Positions 10,441-20,220 of a stretch of DNA of 24,020 bases are shown here, piece by piece (position 1 is the first letter of the stretch; every line of letters begins with the position of its first letter). The translations under genes were made by a program, and so were the position numbers. Origin of the DNA: Chromera velia. Lineage: Eukaryota > Sar > Chromeraceae. The notes beneath the pieces are model-generated. The model was not told where the DNA came from, searched no databases, and saw only the letters and a list, made by a program, of their open reading frames with translations. The stretch is taken from NCBI GenBank assembly GCA_018398765.1, contig JAHBMJ010001556.1, positions 5,230 through 29,249 on the forward strand, written 5' to 3'.

Positions 10441-10731
10441 AATTGCATCATAAAAAGCAATTTGAAATTCATTTCAGATAAAACATTTTATTTTAAATTT
10501 CATTTTACATATTATTTCAATTTTTTTATAGTAGATGGTTTAACTAGTGGTTTAAATTAAATTTGAAAGAGCCGAACGGATTTCGGTGGTTTGAAGACAT
10601 TCCAGAACGGATCTCGGTGTCTTGCAGAAAAGCAGTGAAGCGTCAAGGGGGTAGTTATAACATTTTTAAACTACTGTGGGCTGGAGCTGTATTGCATATT
10701 AGAAAGAATTAGTTTTCTATCATCGGAGCCC
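10441..10731 (+). repeat. 300-bp direct repeat, copy 2 (3' flank of the LINE)
   Basis: This is the second copy of the block at 3638-3940, beginning immediately after the (TCA)n tail and ending at CATCGGAGCCC. It lacks 12 bases present in copy 1. A short further echo follows: ATTGCATACTAGAAAGAG at about 10739-10756 resembles the last third of the repeat. Confidence 0.9.
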
Positions 10732-10749
10732 TAACGATATTGCATACTA

Positions 10750-12505
10750 GAAAGAGTTAGTTAGTTAGTTAGTTAGAGGATGCCTAAGCCCAGTTGGAGC
10801 GCTAAGCTCCCGGGCGGCACATACATGCATGGTTATTGTTTGTTAAGTTACCGGTGGAGTTGATCAGTTAATCACTTTCTAGAATTGGGAGACAGGCATT
10901 AAAGAGAGAGGCCGGATGCGAGCGTAGAAGCGATCGAATGATATTATGAATAAAGAGTTCAGATATACTTGCACCGGGGAGTGGACAGTTACAATCATTT
11001 GAATTAATGGATTCCAACTCAGCCAGGCAGTGCAAAAATTCTCTTTCATCCAGCTACTTGGCACATGAGGAAAGTCTATGCATGAAGTCATCAACACACC
11101 GAATACAAAAATCATGTACACAGAGTTTGTGGTCGCTACATTGAACAGACAGAGCTGCACTGCTTTCGCTTTATAGGTTAAATAAGAGCAGACGTAAGAA
11201 ACCGAACAGAGAGCCGTCGGTTACTGTGTGAGCAGATCGAGGGAGGACAAAAAAGGAGTAGAGACCAGAGGCGGATTTGTTGTAAAGAAAAAATACAAAC
11301 ATGTGATGAGAGGAGGGAAAAGCTTGTTGAAGGGGGGTGAGCTTGGCAAGAGGAGGGAAATGTGAAGAAGCGATAGCCCCCGCCTGCCGCATGCAGACCT
11401 CTTCCGCAACTGCATATCTAGCTCTGCCCTTAAAGAAGAGAGAGCCGGTGCCTCTAACTCTCTGTCGCTGCTGCCCGCTGGTACCAGGGTGTTGCAGCAC
11501 TCCCACCCTTAACGAATAAACAAAATCCAGACCAGCCTAACGAAGCAGCCATAAGGAGACTCTCGAAAACTCTGGACAACTGTTTCCCTTCCAGGCACAC
11601 AGCATTACAGCGGGAACGGTGTGCATGGTTTGCGAGAGCGAACACCACCAGTCGGCCACTCTAGAGTAAAGCAGGGCTTTTGCAGGAAGCAGGCCAAAAA
11701 TATATAGGGAGGGCAAACGAAGACTACGAGCAGACAGACAGCCAACCCAGCATGCAAAACGGAGCTGGAAAACATCGATTGCAAGAAGATCAGCATCACA
11801 AAGAGGGAAATATTTGAGGTAGTACAGTGCGACAGGGGACCAACATGCTCTAAAAACAGTCATCTACGCATCAACACTGAGGGGACCCATGCTGGCAATC
11901 AGACTAAACACAGCCCCCAGGGCGCAGGAGGCTGAAGCAATACGCGATTCAACTGTCTCACTGAGATATCCCCCTTCAAAGAACAAGCACACCAGGTACT
12001 TATATTTCGTTGCCCATTCAACCTCTTTCTCTTCATACACCACTAAACCGGAGCTTTCCCCAAATACAGAGGCAGACAGGTGGAGAATCTTTGTTTTTTT
12101 CAGATTAACTGACAGTGTAAGTCTCCATTCTTTGCAATACTTCTCGAGAGTAGAGAATTTCTTTTGAAGGTCTAAAACAGAATGGGCAAGAAAACAGAGA
12201 TCGTCAGCATAACCCAAACTGTCCAGGATACAATCATCCAGCAAAACTGGCTCTGGCTCGCTTTCTGGCTCCTCTCCACTGCTCACTTCCATTTCTACGT
12301 CTGCCTGCTCTCGCTTGACTGCCTTGCTGACATGCCTTGCCTCGCTCTTACTTATAAAACACATACGCTTGCAGAATGAACTTTCGATCGCCAAAGCCCT
12401 GGCGCTAAAAGCGCCAGCCTGCCAAAGCTCGGAGTTTGATTGACAGACCATAGAGTCACAGGAAGGTTTCTTGGGGGTATAACGCTTATGTGGACGGTGT
12501 AACTA
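10750..12505 (-). mobile_element. 5'-truncated LINE fragment of a second family
   Basis: The minus strand encodes the end of a non-LTR reverse transcriptase (see 11537-12505). A (TTAG)n run on the plus strand at about 10756-10773 would be a (CTAA)n tail in this orientation, so I place the 3' end there. The 5' end is truncated within the RT, between motifs B and C, as is common for LINE insertions. The region 10776-11536 would then be the C-terminal remainder and 3' UTR; no clear protein is seen in it. Both boundaries are approximate. Confidence 0.6.
11537..12505 (-). pseudogene. Partial reverse transcriptase (motif C onward), LINE family 2
   Basis: Read on the minus strand, the open frame runs from about 12505 to 11537 with one in-frame TAG at 11864-11866. 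It contains LGYADDLCFLAHS (motif C with catalytic YADD), LSVNLKKTKILHLSAS, TKYKYLVCLFFEGG, and then RACWSPVALYYLKYFP and VFQLRFACWVG. The last two align with the C-terminal part of the plus-strand LINE, but identity is low, so it is a separate family. Motifs A and B are missing. The ATG at 12451 is probably not a true start. Confidence 0.8.
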
Positions 12506-13807
12506 TGAGAGTTTTGCGTCTTGTTTGCCCCAAAAAGAAAAAAAGCTATGTTGGGTCTCTCTTCTAATATATTTCAATGCAGACAAGTACAAACAAGTAT
12601 TTTGGCAAAAATTACAGTACTTGTCTTAGTCAGATATTGCTACCTAGAGTGCGTGAGCACCGATAGTTGGATTATCACCTGGAGCTGCGTTAATGCCTTG
12701 TCCGTGTGCGCCGCCGTCGTTGCACGACATCGATCTACATGCGTACCCGCGTCGCCTGCCGTGCCGCCATACTACATGCTAACATGTCACGAAGCGAGAA
12801 TTGATTTCCGTTACCTCGCGTCTGATCTGGGGGTTCACAAGTTCATCATATCGCTCTTGCGCTCTCAACTCTCTCTCCTCTGTATGATTTCTCGCCATAT
12901 TCAATTTGTAGTAAATGATTGATTAGATTAAGTTCGAATAACTGTCATCCACTTAGCTTGCAGCTGGCATAATTGAACAGACCCATGCATGTATACGCCG
13001 CACGGGAGTTCTAACTCCACCTGGGGTTTGGCATCAATCAATCAATCAATCAATGATCGATTGAAATGCTCCAGAGACTGATTTACTGCAGAGGCCTTCC
13101 TCTGTCAGTTCTTACTTTCTAGCGATGCTGAACGATCACCTATATCTCTCGGCTAGGAAGAGTAGGAGCTCCGCCTGCTTTCGGTAAGCAGGTTGTATAC
13201 TTATAGCCTGTAATAGCCTGTAATCTATTTTAACAGCGTTAAATGACCACTAGCTCTAGCACTAGCTATGAAGAATAGGATTAAGGAAGAAAAGCTCCAT
13301 TCTGCTCCTCTCCTCGAATCTCTTAATTGTCTTATCGACTTCAATCGACTTTACATGTACGTTTAGGAATACTTTTTTGTATGTATTCGTATGTGTGCAT
13401 CTATGTGGGTCAAAGCTAGAATCCAATCTCAAGAGTCTAACTTCGACGCACGCATCGGACTCTGCCTCAGTATAACTTCGAAACTTTTGCATGCAATGCC
13501 GTGCATGCATGGTCGGACCCTGGGTGCTTGCGGGCCGCGCGGAGACGCCGCGCGCACGGCCAAGCTAAGGCAGCTAGACGAATTAGCAAGAATGTTCCAA
13601 AAGTTAGAATCCGAGAGTGCAGAGAGGATGCAGAGAGGTGTGAAAAGTACAGAACATTGTGAGGCGTACAGCGCTAACCGAAGCTGTTCAACATTTAGAG
13701 TTGCAGGGAGTAGATTCAAAAAAGTCGACGGTGGCAGAAGCTGAACGTACACCCGGGTGTGCTCTGTCCACGAGTAGAGCGTCCATCGAACCTTCTCTGG
13801 AAGATCG
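12506..13807. other. Intergenic region upstream of the PsbP-domain gene
   Basis: No gene is recognised. It holds an (ATCA)n run at 13032-13054, a tandem TAGCCTGTAA pair near 13205-13224, a GC-rich hairpin (CGCGCGG at 13536-13542 and CCGCGCG at 13548-13554), and several TGCATGCA-type palindromes around 13490-13510. The promoter and 5' UTR of the downstream gene must lie here, but I cannot place a TATA box or a start site. Confidence 0.5.
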
Positions 13808-15626
13808 ATGGCCGTCCAGAGGCTTCTCTTCGCACCCTGCCTGGTGCTTCTGTCGTGGGTACCTTCGGCCTGGTCTTTCATTTTTCAATTGAACCCAGTG
13901 CTCCGAGGGGGCAGACATCTCTCATCAGGTGAGCTTGCACACTGACACCAGTCCTGCATCATATATAGAGGGATCTGTACCCCGTCCTCCATGCCCTCCC
14001 CCCCCCGTGTGTGTGCAGGTTCACGATGGAGTGAATCTTCTTGTTGCAGTGCCGGGGAGGGGAGGGAGACGGAGACGGAGGGGAACCGAGGGGAAGGGGG
14101 GGAACGGGAAAGTTTGTCTGCCAGATCACGGAGACGGATTGCTGTCGACAGTCTGACAGTCCCCGTCTCCTCTTCCATCTTCGCATCCCTCGCTCTTCTC
14201 TCTGCCCGTCCCCGAGAAGTGCAGGCTGCTGGCCGATTTGATGCCCAGAACAGATTACTCGACTATGCGTATCTTCCTCGAATAGTCGATAAAAACGTCC
14301 CTCGCGGTTTCTCGGCGTTTGTAGACCTGTATGACTTTGCCCCATTGAGTGAGAGGTCCCAGTCGTACAACCCCAGGGACAAAGAGCCGTCCATTATTCA
14401 ATTCGTCTATCCCTCTGGGTGGACATTGACGCGTCCGAGTGTGAACAAAAACGGGGCCTCTGGGACTATCTCGGTTAGTACAGGGAAGTACGAGACGGCC
14501 CAGATCTACTTCACACCTAACCCTCTTGGCCCATTAGACTCAGTCGTCAACCAGCCGAAGTCCTTCTTCAAACAACTGGTGGCCACATGGGCTGCCCAAA
14601 AAGCAGAACCGATACAGAGTGTGAGGGTAGCAGAGATTCGCGAGAAGAAGGACCCGATCTTGGCAGAACCCTACATCCGGTTCTCGTATGAATTTGTCAT
14701 CATTACAGAAAGTGGGTATAGAGTCCCCAGAAAGGGGGAGGCCGCTGTGCATGTCTCAAGGAGCGCAAAGACGTTGCAGTGCCTCTTTGCGTCTTCAACC
14801 GACGTCCGGTCAGTCGCTCGGCCCAGCCAGTGTTGTCCAACCAAGAGAAAGAAAGGCCATATGAAAATTTTGGGTTGACGTGTCAGTCTGTTTCGCTGCG
14901 ATCCCTTTCCGAGTTGTCTTACCGTGCCAACTCGTTGTTTTTGATTTTCCTTCCAATTTGTTTCCTTCCTGTCTTCGATGCTCGTATCCTCGTTCTTCAT
15001 TCATTTCTCCGTCTACGTCCTCCCCGGCACTTTGCTCCTCCCCCTCGTCTTCCTTCAGGCATGCCCTTTCTTTCCTTTCCTTTCCTTCCCTTTCCTTTCC
15101 TTTCCTTTCCTTTCCTTTTCCTTTCCTTTCCTTTCCTTTCCCTTCCTTTCCTTTCCTTTCCTTTCCTTTCCTTTCCTTTCCTTCCCTTCCCTTCCCTTTC
15201 CTTTCCTTTCCTTTCCTTCCCTTTCCTTTCCTTTCCTTTCCTTTCCTTCCCTTTCCTTTCCTTTCCTTTCCTTTCCTTTCCAGCCTCTGTCTCTGCCTGC
15301 TTGCTTGTCTGCCTGCCCGCCTGTCTATCTGCCTATCTGCCTGCATCTCTACACGATTCTTTTTGTAGCCGTGTTGAAGTACCATCCCTTCACACACCCT
15401 CACCTCCCATCTCTCTCCTTTCCTTTATGCCTTCCCTTTTGTCTTTGCGTTCAGGTACTTCGATGTCCGGGACACGTTGGTTGAGATCGTGGACTCGTTT
15501 CGTGTCTACCAGAACGACCAGGCAGTGAAGGCAGCCCGAATTCTTTATGAGAACCAGAGACAGGACAAGAGAGATGAAGCGGAAATGGGGAAGATTCGGA
15601 CGGTACCGAAGGAAATGAACTTCTAG
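13808..15626 (+). CDS. PsbP-domain protein, plastid thylakoid lumen (3 exons)
   Basis: The proposed CDS joins 13808-13928, 14019-14808 and 15455-15626 (1083 nt, 360 aa, stop TAG). Both junctions keep the frame: donor GTGAGC with acceptor GTGTGTGCAG, and donor GTCAGT with acceptor GCGTTCAG. PsbP-fold proteins sit on the lumenal side of thylakoids and assist photosystem II assembly or function. Residues 1-22 form a hydrophobic signal peptide ending SAW, followed by SF, like the aromatic +1 motif of complex-plastid leaders. A transit region follows, then SRRR (about 77-80) and a hydrophobic stretch ending at VQA (about 110), as in twin-arginine lumen signals. The mature part (about 250 aa) has IIQFVYPSGWTL near its start and closes with VRDTLVEIVDSFRVY, typical of PsbP. 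Residues 53-71 are oddly acidic for a transit peptide, so the exon 2 start could be wrong. Which PsbP or PPD paralogue it is cannot be told. Confidence 0.85.
14809..15454 (+). repeat. Intron 2 of the PsbP gene with a (CTTTC)n tract
   Basis: The intron starts GTCAGT and ends TTGCGTTCAG. Its middle (about 15062-15282) is an almost pure CTTTC pentanucleotide array with CTTCC variants, followed by a CTGCCTG-rich stretch. The pyrimidines are on the sense strand. Long open frames through it are repeat artefacts. Confidence 0.85.
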
Positions 15627-16189
15627 AATAAGTCTGTCTGTCTGCCTTGGTGTTTTTGTTTGGTGCTTCCTTCTATTCAGGCAGGCAGTCGGGAGCGCCC
15701 TGCTTCACCGTGGGTCTTTCGTAGGGAGTGACAAGGGGAGTGCGAGGGTGCGTTGCGTTCCCTTTGAGAATTTTCTTGGAGGGGGTCTCCTCTTTAGTAG
15801 GAATTCTGTCTGTCGGTTTGTGGAGTTGACTTGAGGGGAGGGACTGTTGATTGAAGTCTTTCTTCTTCGTTGCGGTAGGAGGCTGAGAGCATATTTGTTT
15901 GGAGCTCCTTAGTAGCTTAGTAGTCGTCTGACCAGAGAAAGGAGGTTAGAGGAGAGGAGAGGGGGGTCATGATGATCTTCGCGACTCCTTTTACGTCCAT
16001 TTCTTTCCTTGTCAGATTTCCCCCTTTGTTTCTCTGTGCGTTTCGGAGTCTGTTTGGGATTCTTATCTCTTCGGTCGGTCCATGTTTCCGTTCGTCCGTT
16101 CTGACGGAAGAAATTCTTTGGACTTTCGAGGTTGGAAGTGGTGATGCACGAATCAGAGAGAGGGTGAGAGAGAAAGAGAGAGAGGGAGC

Positions 16190-16225
<36 letters not shown>

Positions 16226-17259
16226 AAGTTTTTACGGGCATGCAGTCTGTCTTTAGGGTAGGGGTAGGTTCTCGTGTGAATTTGCCTCCGGAGTTGGTTG
16301 TCTGAAGCGGGTCTTACTCTGCAGCTCTTTCGAAGGAAGGGAGAGAATGAAGAGGACGGGCAGAAAGCTGCACAGAAATTAATGAAAAGGGGAGAGAAGG
16401 AAGGAAGGAAGGAAAGAGGGGGGAATACTGCACCAACTGTCCGGAAGAGATTAGAACGCGATTGCGTCTGTGGGTTTAGTGACAGAAGGGGCGTGGTATA
16501 ACGGGAGGGAAAGATCGAGAGCCGGGGAAGGGTTCAGACCGTACAGTTCAGGCACCTATAGTCAGGCATAAAATCCTATGTTCTAGGCCCTGCACTGTAA
16601 AAAGATATTTAAAATATCGGGATCATTTTTTAAAATGGATTTTCTTAATATTACATGATCCTGATAAACAAATTGAAACAACTGTTCAGGAACTTCAGGT
16701 GTTGTAAACGTGTTGTTCCTAGTGTTGTTCACATGGTACAAAAAGTGGTGGCACTGTGTTGCAGAAAAAATAACTGTTGTTGGAGCATTTGCTAGAGAAC
16801 CATTTTTTTTTATTTTATTTTTTTCTAGTTTTTTTTTTAGTGTATACAGAGCAGCAGAGCCTAGGTTATGTTAGTGATTAGTGGTACCCTAGAGCACTGT
16901 CGCCGTGCGAGGTCTAGTGCGAGATGATGTAATAAGTGATAAGTGATTTAGTGGTACCTTAGAGCACTGTCGCTAGCACTGTCGCTGTTTTGTCTTATAG
17001 AGGTCGCCCCTGCAAACAGCAGGACGTACGTGAGTAACGCAACCATATTATATTCTTCGCTTACATAATTCGATGATTTTTTGACTGTGCCCAGACACCT
17101 GATCATTCATGCATCTCCCATCCCCCCGCGCCTGCCTTCTTTTCCCTCAATTACGTTTATGTTCTAGTCTTTGCCACGTCAGATGACAAGCAGTACCAGA
17201 CTGTGCATCCGAGTTTTCCGCGCCAGACTGTGCGGCCCTGTAGTGTACCTCAGCGGCTG
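15627..17259. other. Intergenic region with simple repeats and small duplications
   Basis: The first few hundred bases are probably the 3' UTR of the PsbP gene. A (GA)n run lies at about 16155-16222 and a (GGAA)n run at about 16396-16412. Around 16604-16661 there is a palindrome, GATATTTAAAATATC, and an inverted pair, GGATCAT (16620-16626) and ATGATCC (16655-16661). A 28-bp block with GTGGTACCYTAGAGCACTG is repeated at 16876-16903 and 16946-16973, with a shorter third echo at 16976. No gene is seen. Confidence 0.55.
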
Positions 17260-19104
17260 TCAGCTGCCTGCTTGCGGCTTCCTTGGAATGAATGTCTCAG
17301 CAGAGGCGCCCTTTGTCAGACTGAGCAGGCAGACCTTCTTGTGCAGAGGCCAATGGGCCCTCTGACATTTCTTGTTGCAGTAGAAAATGCGTACACCGCC
17401 CGTCCTACACGTCTCGCATTTGAAAAGTCTCTGGGCGGTCTTTGAGTTCGAATGAACGTCCCCAGATCTCTCCAGATCCTGCTCAACCACAGCAAGGTCT
17501 CTGTCCTCTGCACCGTACGCAGCACAACGACGGTCCCCCTTCGGGACATTTTTCGGGGAAGGGGAAGTCTGGAGGGTGGAAGGCCTCTTGGGGGGGGAGC
17601 AGACAAAAGGGGGTTCTGATGGGGGCCCTTCAGTAGGTCTGGCAGCTTCGTTGGGTAGCACTCTGTTGGAAGTTGGAGGCTCTTTCGGGGACTCTATCAA
17701 ACGTCTGTTTTCGTCTGGAAGGCTCTGACGGTTTTCATCTTTGCAGTCTATTGTTCTCTTCTCGGGGTGTGTAGGGGACATTAGAGGGGAGGGTGCAGGA
17801 GGCACGAGCTGTCGTTTGGAGTTCAACTCGGACTCCGTTCGGAAAACCCGCCTCACCAAAGCGACAAGGCTGCGCACAAACCGGGTCGCTGTCTGAGTGC
17901 AGAGCCTGGCGAGGAATAGGGTGCCATATCGCAGATAGGAAAAGAGACGCTGCCGTCCCTCATGGGTCCTGCCGAGCTCGATCCACTCAACCAGAGAGGA
18001 CCTCGCCATACAGACCACAGAGAAGACAGTCTCCAACCCCCCCCCCTCAAGCTTCAAGGACGGAATCGGACCCCATCCCTCGAAGCGCTCAGATTCGTTT
18101 CCTCCTTCTCCATCCAAAACCATGCCTTCTCCCTCACCTACCAATCGAACGCTCGTCACACACTTCACCCCCAACCAGCAGACCCAATCGAGCAAAAAGA
18201 AGTCCAACAGTTTTCCGACAACAATCGCCAGACTCCAAGCAGACCCGCACACGGAGAATAGAAGCGTTGCTTTCCTCCTCCTGGAGCTAACGAAAAGAAG
18301 CTGCCCAATCACGTGTCCGATCAGAAATTGGGCTAGAAATTGGACCAGCCAAACGAAGAAGGAAGCCCAAGAGGACACATCTCTGTCTTGCCCACCATCT
18401 GCCTGCATGATCTCAGCCTGTACTCCATCGGCGGGGCTTTTCCACCAGGCGAGTAGATGCCGAAATGGTTCTACCACAGATCCCCACACCATACAGGTGC
18501 AAAAGTACCTGAAGTAGAACGAGCCCACCGTCCAATCCATCAAAACACCGATCAGTGCAGAGCTGACGCAGCCCCACTCGTGAATTTCAACGTTTCTGAA
18601 TTCGAAATAGTGAATCAATAGACGAACAAAAAAGACGCAGTACAAGCCAACAAGCGACAATTCGAGCCGGCTCCACTTCTTGATTTCTACAGAATCGTGC
18701 CAGATGTTCCGAATGCTTGTACCCAGACAGATCAAGGCAATGCAGTAGCAGAGGTGGCCAACGTGGAGGTGTTCGAAGCAGAGAAGCACCCAGAATGACC
18801 CGAAACCCAATAGAACCGTGGAAAAGTAGTGGGCAAACCGAAGGATGGAGCTCGGGTTACTCCGCGTGGTCAGAATCCAGCGAAGACAAACGTTCCACCA
18901 TACCTTCCACCAGAAGGTCCCGAAGGCCACATAGGCGACTCGGATACGCAAGTTGAGGTAGCTGTCGAAAAGACCGATCCCCTTTTCGATCGTTCTTTTG
19001 TCCCTGGCTCGGAGCATGGATTCTGAGGGCATGCTTCTACCAACTGTCACATTGTTGTGCGCTTGTACGTCCTGCACAGTTGATCCGGCTTCCTCGGGCC
19101 CCAT
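17260..19104 (-). CDS. Multi-pass membrane protein with C-terminal MYND-like zinc finger
   Basis: One uninterrupted frame ends in TGA at 17260-17262. The first in-frame ATG is at 19104 (MGPEEAGS), giving 614 aa. The frame stays open 5' to about 19300 without another ATG, so an upstream exon is possible. About seven hydrophobic segments lie between residues 56 and 312, rich in Trp, Phe and Cys. A Pro/Ser-rich linker follows (about 450-540). Residues 563-592 read CETC, YC, NKKC, AH, PLH, KKVC: the second half of a MYND zinc finger, a protein-interaction module. The usual first CxxC pair is not clear (only CAAY about 40 residues earlier), so the finger may be partial. The MYND call is sound; the function of the membrane part is unknown. 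Confidence 0.75.
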   Translation of the reverse strand: MGPEEAGSTVQDVQAHNNVTVGRSMPSESMLRARDKRTIEKGIGLFDSYLNLRIRVAYVAFGTFWWKVWWNVCLRWILTTRSNPSSILRFAHYFSTVLLGFGSFWVLLCFEHLHVGHLCYCIALICLGTSIRNIWHDSVEIKKWSRLELSLVGLYCVFFVRLLIHYFEFRNVEIHEWGCVSSALIGVLMDWTVGSFYFRYFCTCMVWGSVVEPFRHLLAWWKSPADGVQAEIMQADGGQDRDVSSWASFFVWLVQFLAQFLIGHVIGQLLFVSSRRRKATLLFSVCGSAWSLAIVVGKLLDFFLLDWVCWLGVKCVTSVRLVGEGEGMVLDGEGGNESERFEGWGPIPSLKLEGGGLETVFSVVCMARSSLVEWIELGRTHEGRQRLFSYLRYGTLFLARLCTQTATRFVRSLVALVRRVFRTESELNSKRQLVPPAPSPLMSPTHPEKRTIDCKDENRQSLPDENRRLIESPKEPPTSNRVLPNEAARPTEGPPSEPPFVCSPPKRPSTLQTSPSPKNVPKGDRRCAAYGAEDRDLAVVEQDLERSGDVHSNSKTAQRLFKCETCRTGGVRIFYCNKKCQRAHWPLHKKVCLLSLTKGASAETFIPRKPQAGS

Positions 19105-20220
19105 GTCTATGTACCAGATTTCAATGATCAAAGGATCCAGATTCCCATTCGTGCATCTAAGACTGCATGGGAACTTGACGGGTCGTTCTGTCAGTCTGAC
19201 AATCTGACAGCGAGAGGACCAGATGGTTGCGGGGACACCCAAGAAAAAGCGATTGGCAGCTGCATATGAGGTACTACACTGATACTTTGCAGTCGTTTGT
19301 TACCAAAGACGATCACTGCACTGCAATTCAATCGTTTCACTGTGTTCGATCAGGATTCGAGTATATGCATGTGACTTCATATGGCCTATATATACGTATG
19401 CCGCATATGCAGATCAAATCAAAAATCTAACAAGTTTGTTCGCACGCATTCGCGCGCGAACGGCGAGAATGACCGCGTCCTCGGAGCCTCGGAGGTAAAC
19501 GTTAGCTAGTATACGTACTCAATCGAAGGGCAACTCGGGTAAATCCGAGGCCCTGAGAAGTATTGGTTACTAAACCATCAACATTTGTTCAACTGATGTT
19601 AGGGCTGATGTAGGTTGATGTTGGTGAGGTTTGGATAAGTATTGGCAAATCTCTATAAATTAGACATGTTTAAGAAAGAGAAACTTAGAAGAGTTACCTC
19701 TAACGATAAAAGTTTATACCTGTAAGGACCCTGCATACAGCGTTGGGAAGGAATCCAGGGGCCGAGGGAGGCCGGGCGTAAAAGCCTCCCGTCCTATTAT
19801 ACTAGTCTACACATAAAAATTAAGATTTTTTTGTTTTAGAGTTATTTTTTTAGTAGTACTAGTCTAAATACGGGCAGTAATATTAACCGGGATTCTGGCC
19901 CGTGGAATTAAAACATTTTTTGTTTTTGGTAGCCTAAGGTAAAACTAAGGGTGAATACTTAGTTAGTCTCAGTATAGTTTGACATTGGAAGCATATTGTT
20001 GGGTATAGATATTTGAGATTTGGCAGAAACTTCACTCCGTACGTTTGAAGTTAACAGCTAGGTAACCGTTAAGAGATCCACGCCGAGCCTGCGGCCGAGG
20101 AATATCCATATTCTTGCTAGCTACGCGAAAAGATATCAAAGCATATGCATGACGTATCAACACGGCATCTGCCATCTGCACTCTAGTCTTCCATGATGCA
20201 ATTGTTGCGTGACGATCAGA
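19105..20220. other. Intergenic region upstream of the MYND gene
   Basis: It should contain the 5' UTR and promoter of the minus-strand MYND gene near 19105-19450 and the 3' flank of the zinc-finger gene near 20220. A 7-bp stem with an 11-base loop (GGGAGGC at 19766-19772, GCCTCCC at 19784-19790) is the only clear structure. The stretch 19800-20000 is AT-rich. No gene is seen. Confidence 0.5.

Noticed and set aside
3638-10731. Reading the 300-bp direct repeats as LTRs
   Set aside because: They lack TG...CA ends and a primer-binding site, no short duplication flanks them, and the enzyme between is a LINE-type RT with an APE endonuclease.
10879-11160. 93-aa minus-strand ORF
   Set aside because: It lies in the presumed 3' part of the truncated LINE and resembles no known protein.
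12521-12922. 133-aa plus-strand ORF
   Set aside because: No recognisable motif, no ATG in good context, and surrounded by similarly random open frames.
14810-15403. KGKERKGKE ORF on minus and FPFLSFPFLS ORFs on plus
   Set aside because: They read through the CTTTC array of PsbP intron 2, which is removed by clear splice sites.
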